This document shows, one piece after another, positions 46,758-58,152 of a DNA stretch of 64,000 nt (within the stretch, counting starts at the first letter, position 1; each line of letters begins with the position of its first letter). A program made the position numbers and the translations under genes. Source of the DNA: Amoebophrya sp. A120 (Eukaryota > Sar > Dinophyceae > Syndiniales > Amoebophryaceae); contig CAJINV010000008.1 of assembly GCA_905178155.1 (NCBI GenBank), positions 62,001 through 126,000 of the forward strand. Reading direction: 5' to 3'. The notes below the pieces were generated by a model. The model was not told the DNA's origin. It saw only the letters and a list, made by a program, of their open reading frames with translations, and made no database searches.

Positions 46758-49700
46758 TTACCTCACCGCGAGTTTCTTTCGCTGCGTGAGAACGTCGCCT
46801 TCCTTCGCCTCCATCTCCTGCTCCTGCTGAGCCTCAGCGGCATCGTTGGCCTCCGCGTCAGAGGTGGACGGCTCCGAACCTTCTTTGACTCCACCGATTT
46901 CGGGCTGTGACTCTCCGGGAATACCGTCGCTGTCTTTGTCTTCATTCTGTTCCAGCATCTCCTCCTCGTCTTCCTCCTCGTCGCCCTCTTGCTCTTCCTC
47001 GTCCTCTGCATTCTCCTCGGCACCAGCTTCGTCCTCTTCTTGTCCTTCATTCTCCGGGTCCTCGTCCTCTGCGTCCGCAACATCCTCCTCCTCCTCGACT
47101 TCACTGTCCCCTTCGGTCGCAGGGGCCGCATCGTCATCTACTTCACCCGTTACATCATCAACCTCTTCGTCGGCCTCGCCTTCGTCCACCTCGTCGTCCT
47201 GCGGCGGGAAGCGCGCGGCGCAGACCATCTCGGTGGTGTCGAGGCCCACGGGCTCCTTCTCCTCGTACACCCGCCCCGGGGTGTAGCCGTCGGTGAACAG
47301 CTTGCAAGATTGATCCGCCTCGTTGTACTCGTATCCCGCGCAGGTGTCGTAGTTTTCGCCGTTGCACTGGTCCCGGCACTCTTTTTCACTGTCCGCCTTC
47401 TCAGCCTCGAGTTCCTCGTCATCGTCGTCATCCTTTTTCTTTCCTCCAACGGCGGATGTTGAAGAAGTTGTAGATGCAGCTGCAGCTGCGCTCTTTTTCA
47501 CAGTCACTGTGCTCGTCTGCGTCTGCTGCGACGTCTTGGTCACCATTGCGGGACTTCCACTTGCAGTAGAGTTTCTTTGTGCTTGCATTTTCTGCTTCGC
47601 GTCAGCGACCCGTTGAGCCAACCGCCTGCGCAGGTCCGACATACCATTGCGACCTGATGCAGTAGTTCTGCCCGTCGGGAGCTGCTTCTTACTGTGTCTC
47701 GTTTTTCGTCCGCGGGAGCGGGACGTTGCAGCTCGTGTGCCTGCAACTTTTGTTGCCAAAGATGAGATAGGCTTCGCCTTACCCGTCTTCGCAAACGCTC
47801 TAATTGGCGTCTTGTTTTCTTCGCTGGCCACCTCCAGGAAGGCCAGCGGCTGGCGCTTGCTTGGCTTCATCATGTGTTTCTTAGCCATGTGCTTGCTCTT
47901 CTTGTGCAGCTTTTTATTCGCCTTTTTCATCTTCCTGGCTTTCTTTGATTTTTTGGACGTCGATGTGAGTTTGGACTTGCTTCTTGTCTTCCGTGCTTTT
48001 CTGGAGGACCCTGCCCGCTTTAGCTTCTTGGAAAGAAGCTTCACAGACTTTTTGTGGGTCCTGCCGTTGGACTTCTTCAACGACGTCGGTGAAGATGGGT
48101 GACGAGAGCGTGCAACTTTCTTGGCGGGGCGACGGTGTGCCAAAGTCAAGTGGTTCCTCGAGGTTTTCCTAGCTGACGATTTCTTCACCTTTGCGTGGCC
48201 GCGCAGTGTTTCAGCAAGTACCGTTGGACTCACCTCCGACCCGGGTTTTTCGCTAGCGGGCGTCTTGTTCAGATCCTCGAGCAAGTGTGCGATGCTCTGG
48301 AAATCCAGGCGCTCCAACGCACCGGCTTTTTCTAGCTGGTGCAGTTCCGCAACGGCAGCGGGACTCAGCTTCAAGCCTGCTTGCTGCAATTCGGTCAACG
48401 CTGCGTTGATAGTGTGTGCCTGCGTGGTTTCCTGTTCCTTCTTTCGCTCGCTCGCGCCCTTTTCGATCTCCGGAACCACCACCCCGCTAGGAACTGGCGG
48501 GACCCCGACGGGATCGCGACCGTATGAAGCAAAACAAATTAATCACCTCCCGCCCACGGTCACAACTTTGTAAAAAAGTTAAAGATTTGTTTTTGTGTTC
48601 TTCTCCTTCAGTGACATTGTGTCAAGACGAGGCTTGTTATTTTCATCTTTTTTCTTTTTTGGCCTTCTTTACGTTCGCATTCTTTCATGCGGGTAGAGGC
48701 AATGGGAATGGCGTTTCCTAGCAAACAACATCATGATATTTAGCCAGACGGCATGAAAATAAAGAGTACCAACATCACCTTGCCACGTCACAAAAATGCA
48801 AGAAGATATTCTTTATCCTTCCCTGTGAGCAAAATGGTGATCCGAGTTATTGTTTCAACGGGATATCACTGGAGCTGCCGTTACTGGTTGAACTTCTGGA
48901 CCAACTTTTTCTTCCTGGATCGGTTTGGTCAGCGCCTCATGCTTGTCGACCACGATGCGGGATTTCGCGAGTGCTGCTGCCGCTTTCGCTGCAGCCTCCC
49001 TCAACATTTTGGCCGTAACGTCATCCTTGTCAGCTGCACCAGAAGATGTTGCTGTTGTAGTTCCGGGGGTTACAGCTCCCTGCTCTTGCTGATCGACTTT
49101 GGCACCGGACATGGGGTACTGCTTGTTGAGTGCAGCTTCCTCCGCTTTCTTTTTCGCCTGCAGCATGCCCTCCGGGGACGAGCCGTCACAGCTTCCGGGC
49201 ATGACGATGAAGGGCACGGTCTTTCGGGAACATGTTTTCCCCTCGTCTTCTTTCGGGTCGTGTTCCCCGACCTCGGACGGGTCGACGATGGCGGAGTTCA
49301 TCAGAGCGCATTGCTTGTCTTCCTCGCCGTATGGCCCGAAAAAGGAATGCTTCACCTAATAAGTTGTTTCTGTGCCTTTTGTACTGCAACTGCATCACTA
49401 CTTCAGAATTTCTCAGGTAGTGATGCAGTTGCAGTACAAAAGGCACGGTAAATACATGACATGAGTCGTCGCGCGGAAAAAGGTCTATGACAGATCTCGT
49501 TCCGCGCGGCGCATTACAGACCAATAAGTAAATCAACGTGAAGCAGTTCTTTTTTCGTTTTTTGCGGGATATGTCGTACTCGTATCCGAAACACCCTCCT
49601 TCGCCTTGTACTGCGTCGGCGTCTCGCGCCACAGTGTTCCGCTCGTCGCAGGCCGTCATGCAGTCGTCCTCTGTTTTATCCTCGAGTACCTCCGGTTCCG

Positions 49701-52700
49701 CATCCGTCCCCTTAATGCTAATGTCGATTGCGCAGGCGCCTTCGTGCTTCACGTACGGGAAGGTGCGGGGAGCACAGATATCCTGCGTAAAAACGTCTCC
49801 GCAACCGCACTACATCTCGACGTAAGTAGTTGCTGATCCGATGCAAATCACTCATGATCTGCCCTCCGAAATATGTTTGTTAGGCTTGCGCATGCGCATG
49901 GGATATGGAAATGCAAATGGATTCATAGCTGGCAGCACACCACAAAGCGCAACTACACTGATGGGATCCGATTCTTTGATACTGATAGGAAGCCCAATAC
50001 TGTTCATAACCAAGAAGGAGCGCAAGCAAGTGCAACGAGGACACAGAGACGATATTTCCTCTATCCTGACTGGCAAGCGAGGTGGCGTTGTTTTTACACA
50101 GCGGGATAGCAGAAGACGGTGCCCCACTCCCCAATCTGAAGCACGTGTGTGACCTTATGCAGTGAAAATATTGCAAGTTGAGAGTCAAAGGAAACAAAGT
50201 TTTAGGTATTTCATGCTACGTCTACGTGTTATTGTTTTGCCTTGCGGACAGTGTCAACGACAGCGATTTTAGAAAGCTCATGATGAACAGGCACTGTAGC
50301 TGTCAGCTTCCACAGAGAGCACTGTTACTGTCAGCTTGTAGTTCTGAAGCCGTGTTGATGCAAGGAATCGGATCACGTTCACGCAGCACGCCAAAATGTA
50401 CAATGCCGCAAGTGTAGTTACGTTTTCCCTGATCTCCCTGTTAGCATCATTATTTGCACACGATAAATCCGTGTCGTGTGCAATTCGCATTCCGACCGCG
50501 GCTGCGACCACTCGTATGCCTGGCAGCCCTTGATGGGGTCCTTCTCGTAGCTTTCGTCGCACAACTCGGCGCATTTGTCTTCCGCAGTGATGTCTTTGAC
50601 AAGCTCGAATTCGCCCTTGTCTCCGTCGGGACTGCCATCCGCCCGGCACACACCCTCGGTTCTGAAATACGGACTGCTTTCTTCTTCTTCTTCAGTCTCC
50701 CCCTCATCTGCTGGTGCAGGTTCCCCTTCCTCGTCTGGCTCCGTTCCTTCCTCCTCCTCCTCCTCGGACGTCTCGGCTTCCTCCTCGGCGCCCTCCTCCT
50801 CTTCTGCTGGGGGTTTGGGCGGTTCCACGGCGGGCTGCTCCGGTTCCTCTCCCCCCGTCTTCGGCGGAGTGGCTCCGGACACCGGTTCACAGGTTTGTGG
50901 CTGCGTACTGGGGTCGGTGAGTTCTGCCGTGGAGGGGCAGAGCTCGAATCCAGGCTCCACACAAGCCACGCACTGCTCGGACCCGTGCTCAATGCAGTCA
51001 TACCCTTTGGCGGCCTCGCCGTGTTTGCAAGTGCAGATTTTTTGTTTGCACGTGAAGTCGGTTTTGTCCAGGTAGAACCCCGGGTCCGTGCAGTACAGGC
51101 AAGATTCCGCGCCGTGCCGGGGACAGTACCACCGGTTCGCCGCCACCCCGTGCTCGCAGGTGCACGCGTTCTCCTGGCACGTGTTGCCATCCAGGTGAAA
51201 CCCCGTCCAACAGGATGCGCACACCTCGTCCTTGTCCTTCGGGCAGGAGGCGCCCACCGCACCGTTGCCGTACTGGCAGTAGCACTCGTTTTGTTCACAG
51301 GTGGGGGGAATGCCGTAGAAGTAGTACATGTAGTAGTTGGCGTTCTTTAAGTGGTACCCTGGCTGGCAGTCGCTGCAGTAGGTTGCTGCGTGCGCCGGGC
51401 ACTCGTAGTGGGTTGCGGCCCGCCCGTTTTCGCAGACGCAGGCATTGGGTTTGCACTGGGCAGAGCCATCCAGGTAGAACCCGTAAGTGCAGCTCTCACA
51501 TCGCTCGTCACCGTCTAGTAGACAAGGGGACATAGGTGTGCCGTTGTCGCACACACACGTGTTCGGTTCGCAGGTGTGGTAGTCGATCGCGTGTCCGGTG
51601 CCCTGGGCGAGCCGCTTCTTGCTTTTGGTGGTCCGCTGGCTTTGCAGCAGAAGCTTGGCGGTTAGCGAAGGCGATAGGGGGCTTTGATGTTGCCCGATCT
51701 TGCTCATCCTTGGAGAAAGAGGTCCAAAAAACAGCTTCTGGAAGAACAGCGGTAATTTCTTCACGTAGCTCGCGGACGGTTTGTGCTGCTGAAAGAACGC
51801 TGACATTTGCTGCGGCGGTTTAGTGCCTTGGCCTTGCTTTGACGGGACGAGGTGCCGTGTTATGGGAGGATGCTTGCTGTCGACGTGCTTCGTGCTTGCT
51901 GCAATCGTGGGGTGGTTGGCGGCCGCCTTCTTCATGGTGCGCGCGAGAGTGGCTTTTCGCTTTCGCGCCATCGCTTTTTGCATTGCGCTTCTCTTCTTCT
52001 GCATCTGTTTTTTCAATGCTTTCATCTTACTCGCGGCGCGCGCTCGCTCACGCAGCTTCTGCTTTTGCAGAGCCTTGGCGGCACCAGCGAGTCGGCCGGC
52101 GTGCTGACCTCCGGAGTGAAGACTCCCTCGCTTGAGCTGCTTGCGCCCCCCGGCCACTAAAATTTCCTCCGCCTCTTGTTTGGATCCTGGCGGGGGAGCA
52201 GGCATACGAGCTGGCACCTCCGTATCCTGTGCCTTCGCACCAGGAGGTGTAGCAGCTGCATGCGGGTCCTCGTGTTGCGCTGCTGGTTCGGGCATGGACT
52301 CGCTTTCGGAAGGCTCTCCCATCTGCATCTCGTCTTCGGCACCCTGCGCCATCGGATCATCCTCTGCCATCGGATCATCTTCTGCCATCGGATCTCCCTC
52401 CGCCATCGGATCTTCGCCCTCTGCCATGGGATCTCCTCCCTCTGCCATTGGATCTCCGCCCTCTGCCATCGGATCTCCGCCCTCTGCCATGGGATCTCCT
52501 CCCTCTGCCATTGGATCTCCGCCTTCTGCCATCGGATCTCCGCCTTCTGCCATTGGATCTCCGCCCTCTGCCATCGGATCCATACTCGGATCTCCCCCGC
52601 CCATCATGCCAGCCGCAACCGGATCTTCGCGAAAATAGTCTGTGCGGAGATGGTTAAGGTGAAACCCTGTATCGCAGCTTTGGCAGTTGTCCTCGCTTTC

Positions 52701-53021
52701 CGTAGCTTCAACCGCCGCGCTGCCAAACAGTTGCTTCAACATGTCACTTTGCGCGGCCGACGTTGACGACACTTTACCCGGATATTCATCACAGAACGCT
52801 GAGGGCTCGCCATTTTTGCAGGTGCAATCCTTTTTGCCACCTTGTCCCGTCGCTTTTTCCGTGACTGCTTTTCTTGCGATTCTCTTTCTGCTGTTGACCC
52901 GACTTCGTGCTTTAAGAGCTTCGATTTTGCTCAGCGCCGCACCATTTACCACGGGAAGAAACTGCACAGAACTAGGACACAGGTGTGCCAATCCAATCGC
53001 ACCTAGCAAACCCACCCGCAT
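46758..53021 (-). CDS. Large secreted modular protein: Cys-rich and PAN/apple-like modules
   Basis: Exons 53021-50460, 50153-50110, 49774-49575, 49327-48860 and 48493-46758; 1669 residues in one frame. The ATG at 53021 gives a signal peptide (MRVGLLGAIGLAHLCPSSVQ). Then one Cys module; a MAEGGDP tandem repeat; a K/R-rich part; five to six tandem Cys-rich modules of the pattern C-x-C-x-N-G...C...C-x-x-C...G-(F/Y)-x-L ('CICENG'-like, as in dinoflagellate surface proteins); an acidic linker; and three PAN/apple-like modules with 'CxAYEW', 'CFGYEY' and 'CAGYEY' cores. A lysine-rich, histone-like stretch and an acidic tail follow. PAN and EGF-like modules usually bind glycans or proteins outside the cell. 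Exons 2-3 and 3-4 are separated by introners. The exon 4-5 join is the weakest; without it the last exon has no upstream ATG. Confidence 0.75.
49332..49574. mobile_element. Introner with long internal hairpin, in PAN-like module
   Basis: 243 bp flanked by the 4-bp duplication CGTA (49328-49331 and 49575-49578). Inverted ends: CCCGAAAAAGGAATGCTTCA at the left, TGAAGCAGTTCTTTTTTCG at the right. Removing it with one CGTA joins GAG TAC G|GC GAG GAA GAC, producing 'YEYGEEDKQC', whose six residues between Y and C equal the other two modules ('YEYNEADQSC', 'YEWSQPRSEC'). That is independent support for the boundaries. No GT-AG option exists. Confidence 0.85.
49372..49446. repeat. Perfect 30-bp-arm hairpin inside the introner
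   Basis: GTGCCTTTTGTACTGCAACT plus GCATCACTAC is followed after 15 bases by its exact reverse complement ending GTACAAAAGGCAC. Perfect arms this long imply recent origin or selection on structure. Confidence 0.9.
49779..50109. mobile_element. Introner upstream of second PAN-like module
   Basis: About 331 bp. Ends TATCCTGCGTAAAAACGTCT and GTTGTTTTTACACAGCGGGA plus TAG are inverted relatives of the 54.3 kb element ends. The flanking duplication is CAGA (49775-49778 and 50110-50113). Removal joins GTC TTC TG|T GCT CCC, giving 'GTVFCAPRTFP', which aligns with 'EMVCAARFPP' of the third module, including the Cys that is itself created by the join. Confidence 0.75.
52350..52590. repeat. 21-bp coding tandem repeat (MAEGGDP)
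   Basis: Seven near-identical 21-bp units encode MAEGGDP, followed (toward the C-terminus) by degenerate copies such as MAEDDP and MAEGDP. Synonymous C/T and A/G changes alternate between units (GCCATCGGATC, GCCATTGGATC, GCCATGGGATC), suggesting expansion in blocks. The acidic repeat likely varies in copy number between strains. Confidence 0.9.
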
Positions 53022-53653
53022 CTTGCCGTACGTGCTAACACGTGTCAAATTGATACACTGTACTCCTGTCGCTTTTTATTGTGCTGCACTACACCAAGAA
53101 CTAGCTACTTCTGTGTGACTGTGAGTGTTGTGCAGGTCGTGTCGTTGTTTTTCATTTTCACCGACTACAGTTGTATATGATCAACGACGGCAACTACGGC
53201 ATGATCGTCATCGAGCGCCAAGTTGATGATCATGATCGTGTAGTATCATGGAGACAAAAATATTACTATTAGGTCTGTCGACAAACTTCGTCTGCAACTC
53301 GCTCTCACACTTAACACAGGGAATACAGAGGAGCCAAAGGGAAACAACTTCATCTTTATGTTCTCATTCTTTCTCTATCTCTTTCAGAAAGTCTGTCGCT
53401 CTCTTGTCCTTCATAGTACAAAAAATTCATCCATGTCCTCCATCGCAACAATAATGTGAGCGCAAGACGCTGTTGTTCACACTGCAATGCACACACACGA
53501 CACAGATCGAGAACATTCAACTCACAGATTTCAAACGGGTATATTTAGCGTACTTCGGAGTAAGTACGAGCGAATCTTTTGTCGTTTATTTTTCGTGTAC
53601 ATTTTGAAGCCAGGCCACCAGTCGGTTCGTTCCGAGTACAACATATTTCGGAT
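53022..53653. other. Intergenic, about 630 bp
   Basis: Presumed promoter and 5' UTR of the modular gene plus 3' flank of the p52 gene. No element recognised beyond an AT-rich composition. Confidence 0.5.
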
Positions 53654-56600
53654 TTACGGAACTTTGCCTTCTGCAAGTCTTCGACGCTTGTTGATGTTGG
53701 TTCTTGCTCGCTGGTATGCGTCATGCTCAACGATGAGGAACGGATGATTCTGTTGCAACCCAGTCGCAGAGTTTTGGTTGTACCGCTCCCACTGACCGAC
53801 CGCCTTCAGTTCGTCGGGCGTGACCTGCATTTTGAGGTCCTCGTAGATCTCTTTGCTCCTGCGGTTGCGGCAGCCCTCGGAAGTCCAACGGACTAGCGTC
53901 ACGTTCGTCAGCTGCAAACGCTGGCGATCCTTCTCCCACAGCTCTAGCTGTGTCCGCACGTTGTCCGGAACAACCTGTGGATTGACCGCAGCAGCAGAGC
54001 CGGCCCCCCTATTCGCGAAGGCTGCGACCCTCTGAATGCGCGACTCGTGAGCGGAACACGTGAGAAAATGTAGGATCTGCCGAGCGGTCAGCTGTTGGTT
54101 CGCAAAGGCGGACAAGATACTATCTTGTGTCAGCTCCCCGGTCACCCAGAACCCGCTCTGCCGCTGGATCTGGCAAAAGGTCTTCAACAACTCAATCTGC
54201 GTTTGGTCGTTGGTGCAGGCGCGCACTTTGAAGTTGGACTCAACAATAATGCCCCGAAAGTGTACGGCCATGGACAGTCTCTCCACCGCCGCGTCGTGCT
54301 GCGCGCGATCCTTCTCGGAGCTGTATCCTGAGTAAAAACGTACCCACACCAGAGTTGCAATGCAGATTTGCAAAGACAGGAAGACTTGTAATGCGCATCC
54401 CCATGAGAGCCATTTCCAATCGTGTTTTGGAATTTGTGATGCTGTGAACAGGATGAGCAGATGAATCTGTGATGCGGCTGCACTTGCTAACCTGCACTAC
54501 ACTGCATAGCGCAACTTGTCATGCGTGACTCACAAAACTCCTAGGTTTGTGTTGCAAAATCCTCATCCTGACTCTGGTGTGGGTACGTTTTTACTCAGGA
54601 TAAGCTGGTACTGGTTATCATCTTCAGCTGCGATGAGGAGCGCGCAATAATTCGTTCCTGGTGGAACTCGCCGTGGGTGACCGAAAGCCCGATATCCTCG
54701 TGGAATAGTGCAGCGCAAAAGGCGGTGGGGTAAAAATACACGCACCGCCACGGTGTCGTGCACAGCTGTTGCGTGGTCAGTCTCTTCTTGATATTACTGC
54801 TCCCAGCCTCATCTACCCGATCGGGTTGCAGCTGGTGACCCCGAAGAAATCCCCGCGGCCCGCCCGGATGCTGAAGGCCGTTGCGTGAATACAGCTGCGA
54901 GTGCATCGAATGTGCTGACTGCGCCATAGCCTCCGTGGCTTGCCAAACTTCTTCGAGCGAGTAGGTGTCGTCTGGACAGCGGTCTGTCTCGGTGCCCCCT
55001 CTGCCACTCCCCGCAAACTTGGAAACATCGTAGACGGCTTTTCCGAACAGGACTCCTATTTCCTCGAGGCGATAGAGAAATTCGGTCTGTGCCCCTGTTA
55101 AACCCGCGAGCACAGCCGCTCGCTTGTGAGGCTGCGGCTGCGCCGCTCCATGTGCACCTGCCGTTGAGGATATGGCTTTCTCGCGCGGCTCGACCGAGTG
55201 TGTCCAAAGTATTGCGGTTTCAGTGGCTTTTTGTTCCGTTTCCGCAGCCGCCGGAGGCTGGAACATCCAGGACCCTTTTACTTCGGCGCTGTCGACCACC
55301 TCGTCCGGCACGGGCCCGTCCAGGTCTACAATTTGCCTGTTGCGCTCCGGGATCATCAACAATGGCTGGCCGATGCATGCTTGCGCGAGCTGCAGGAGTA
55401 GGGAGTACATACTGGCTTTCCGCTTCATGTCGGCTTCAGCCCCTGCGGGATTGTCAATTAGGTCGCCGTGGTGCCCCTGTTGCCCTCCTGTTGCCATCAT
55501 ACGTGAAGCGTAGAGTTCGCAAACGCCGTCTACGATGGAATGGATTAGCGTCCACAGCTGTCGATGTCGGGCGGAAAAGACAAACTCAAAGCCTTTCGAA
55601 GTGAGATTGAAGAAGCCCTTCGCACCGGTTGGTCGAGCGCGATTTACAAGGCCAAGCTGGTCCCGCGCGCGAAGCGATTCTCGCATCCAGGGAGGCACAC
55701 GAGCCGTGCGCCCCTCGCGGTCCGCGCGCGCACCGGCGGCTGTGAGCGACGAGGGGGCTCCTCGCGCCAGGTACTCAAGCAGCGAATCGTAGGCGGTGGC
55801 AGCGTGCGAATGCAACTCGGCCGCAAAAACGCTATCGCTGGGTCGTACGCGGTGGTTTCTTCGCTGCAGAGCGGAGCGCTGGAAGTAGCAGTCCTTCTCT
55901 GGCGGCACGAGACTGCGCTTTGTCACTTCGAGCATTGCTCTTGACACGTGCGCGGGTACTTCAAATTTCCCGAACACGCGTAGATCGTAACACCTGGACG
56001 TCGACGCCGTAGCGTTCCTCATGTTTGCTCGATAGCTGCCGCTACTGGAAGACGTCCCATTGAATGTCCCGCCAATCGTTTGTGGTGTGCCCAAGCGGTA
56101 AATGGGCTTCACGAATCTGCTCGTTCCTCCAGCTCCTACAGACGCAAGACTAGCAGCACTGCGCGACTTTCCGGCTGACATCGTACTTGGCTCCATACCT
56201 TCTTCAGAGGACGACATGCTGTTTGGCAAGAACAAATCGGAACGCGGGTCCTGGGCCTGCCACACCACTGCCGCGCATTCAGTGTGCGGGTCGATAGCCA
56301 CAATTTTTCCAGGAAGACCGCGCCGTCCGTCGAGGTCGCCGAACTCCCAATCCTGATCGTTCCGCACGACCGCCAGACCTACGCGAGCTTCTGCAAGGTC
56401 GGCACTTCTCTGGAGGGAGACCTTCTGCCCGCAGGGCTGAATGAGCCCCGCATCTAGCAGCTCCAGGTAAACCTTGTGCCAGTGGTCTGGATTCTTCAAC
56501 CACGCGCGGATAGTGACATTCACTGAAAAAACGACGGCTTTGTTTTCGAGCCGTTCATGGCGATGTTGATGGTTTTTTTGGTGTTCTTGCGCTGCCTCTT

Positions 56601-56817
56601 GTCGGTTTACGTCGACGACTTCTTGTCCACCCGCCAGCAGAAGCAGTCTCGAAAAGATGCACCTCGTGACTTCGGAAAGCCGCTCGACGATAGTTTCGAC
56701 AGCGAGTTGCGAGTCATGCTGAACTAGGCGCAGTTCGTCTGGGGACAGATGATTCTTCAACTCGTACAGAACCCGGTCTCGGGAGCCGCCCCCACTGCTG
56801 CTGGAAAAGTTCGACAT
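53654..56817 (-). CDS. GTF2H4: TFIIH subunit p52/Tfb2
   Basis: Two exons, 56817-54603 and 54318-53654, give 959 residues. The ATG at 56817 is the first in frame. Recognisable parts: an N-terminal helical region ('ELVQ..'-type, 'LKNHLSPDELRLVQHDSQLA'), 'GFEFVFSARHRQLWTLIHSI', the 'VYFYPTAFCAAL' motif of p52, then 'GIIVESNFKVRAC', 'QLTARQILHFLTCSAHESRI', 'NVRTQLELWEKDRQRLQLTN' and the C-terminal p8-interaction region. These match the order in human p52 and yeast Tfb2. p52 anchors XPB in the TFIIH core for transcription initiation and nucleotide excision repair. At about twice the human length (462) it carries large S/G/T-rich inserts in the first half. The single interruption is an introner; the join AGT ACC AGC T|CC GAG keeps frame. 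Confidence 0.9.
54324..54602. mobile_element. Introner in the TFIIH p52 gene
   Basis: 279 bp flanked by the 5-bp duplication AGCTG (54319-54323 and 54603-54607). Ends are a long, almost perfect inverted repeat: TATCCTGAGTAAAAACGTAC CCACACCAGAG at the left and CTCTGGTGTGGGTACGTTTT TACTCAGGATA at the right. It is homologous through its interior, on the opposite strand, to the introner at 18351-19911. No GT-AG boundary is possible at any sliding position; the host frame is restored by exact removal. Confidence 0.92.
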
Positions 56818-58152
56818 CACACCCCACCCCACGTGAATATCTACTACAGGAGCCACACTATTTCAACTTCTTTCGATGGCAGCGAATTCCAACTCATGGC
56901 TTCAAATGCTACAAAGACAACATCCATATTTTTAAGACCGCTCCTTCTGCATCGGCACTTTCTCTTTCAGGGCTACGTGAAAAGAGTATAAGAATTAATC
57001 GCGGTACTAAAGAATCGTTTGAATGAATTTCCGATACTAGTCGGGGGCGGCATCAACATCGCTGTATTGTTTTTATTTGTGTTGTGCATTGGTCTTTGTC
57101 AAAAAGAAAAAGCAAACGAAGAAATCGCGGATCCTCGAGGTTAAAATCTCCACTTCTTTCCAGTAAAAAATATATATTGAATATAGCCAAATGATCTAAA
57201 AACTGTGGATGTTCAACGGATCATCTTCGCGGTGAAAGCTTTAGATGTAGTGCACCACCATCACGCCTTTCCTGAGAAGTTTTTCCATGATTCAGATTCT
57301 GTTGTGTTCGATGAAAAACGAAAACCGAATAAGTTGGTCCTTGAATTGCCATTTTCAACATTGCGTCGCCTCTTTTTTTCTTAAGCGCGAGCGGCTTGTT
57401 GGCGCAGAAGTATGAAAAGCATGTTCTAATATCAGCACCTTGACCTTAGCCTACTCGACAAAACGGGCAGTCTGAGTGTCTTCCATTTTGATTTTGCGCT
57501 GCTCTTGTTCCTGCGTGTAGTTGTCCGCAGGACGAAATGGGGCTGGAAGCAAGCTGACTGCAGACGAGATTTGCTTCTCATCTCTCTACCTCGCAATACA
57601 ATTGGGAACATTTTCAGTGGTTTCTGTTCTTCTTGACATGGAAACAAACCTAAAAGCACATGGTGAAAACTACTCTTGCAGAAGCACATGTAAAAGTGAC
57701 TCTATGTTTGTACTCGGCTTCTTATTAGATTTACAAACGTCAATTATACAGTTACATTTGATCATCTATCTACGTGTATAGAAAATCCGTGCGAAAGCTT
57801 GCAACTCGTAACAGAGAGCGAGATCTCGACTTGCGTTAAATGTCCACATCTACTGGCACTAATTCTCAAATTCTCCTGTACGAGGAAGCTGGTTCTGAAA
57901 CAAGTAAATAAAAAAAGCGGGCGTGGGCGAAAAACTGAGCGACCTGTCAGTTTGTGCTTCGGCACCGCGGTGCAGCAATCGATTTATAATTGCGACCTGC
58001 TTGAAGTGTACTTAAGTGATAAAATTATATGATTGTAAGAGAGCTTCGAGGACGTCGTGACGAGACTGCCCTTTATTTATTCAGCATCGTTAAATTGAAA
58101 ATGTCTCGAAGGTTAGGTTGAGGTAATGAATTGGTAATAGTCACATTGTCAC
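56818..58152. other. Intergenic, nothing recognised
   Basis: AT-rich; only short frames. Presumed promoter of p52 and 3' flank of the cyclase gene. Confidence 0.5.

Noticed and set aside
48493-48855. Non-canonical introner with duplication ATCCCGT between the last two exons of the modular gene
   Set aside because: Joining at that duplication gives an early stop (frame mismatch) and no inverted ends were seen; a GT-AG intron (48494-48859) keeps frame instead.
54163-54334. GTG/TTG-started N-termini of several frames, for example at exon 2 of p52 and at 11618
   Set aside because: These starts fall inside introners or mid-exon and are artefacts of opening a frame at a non-ATG codon.
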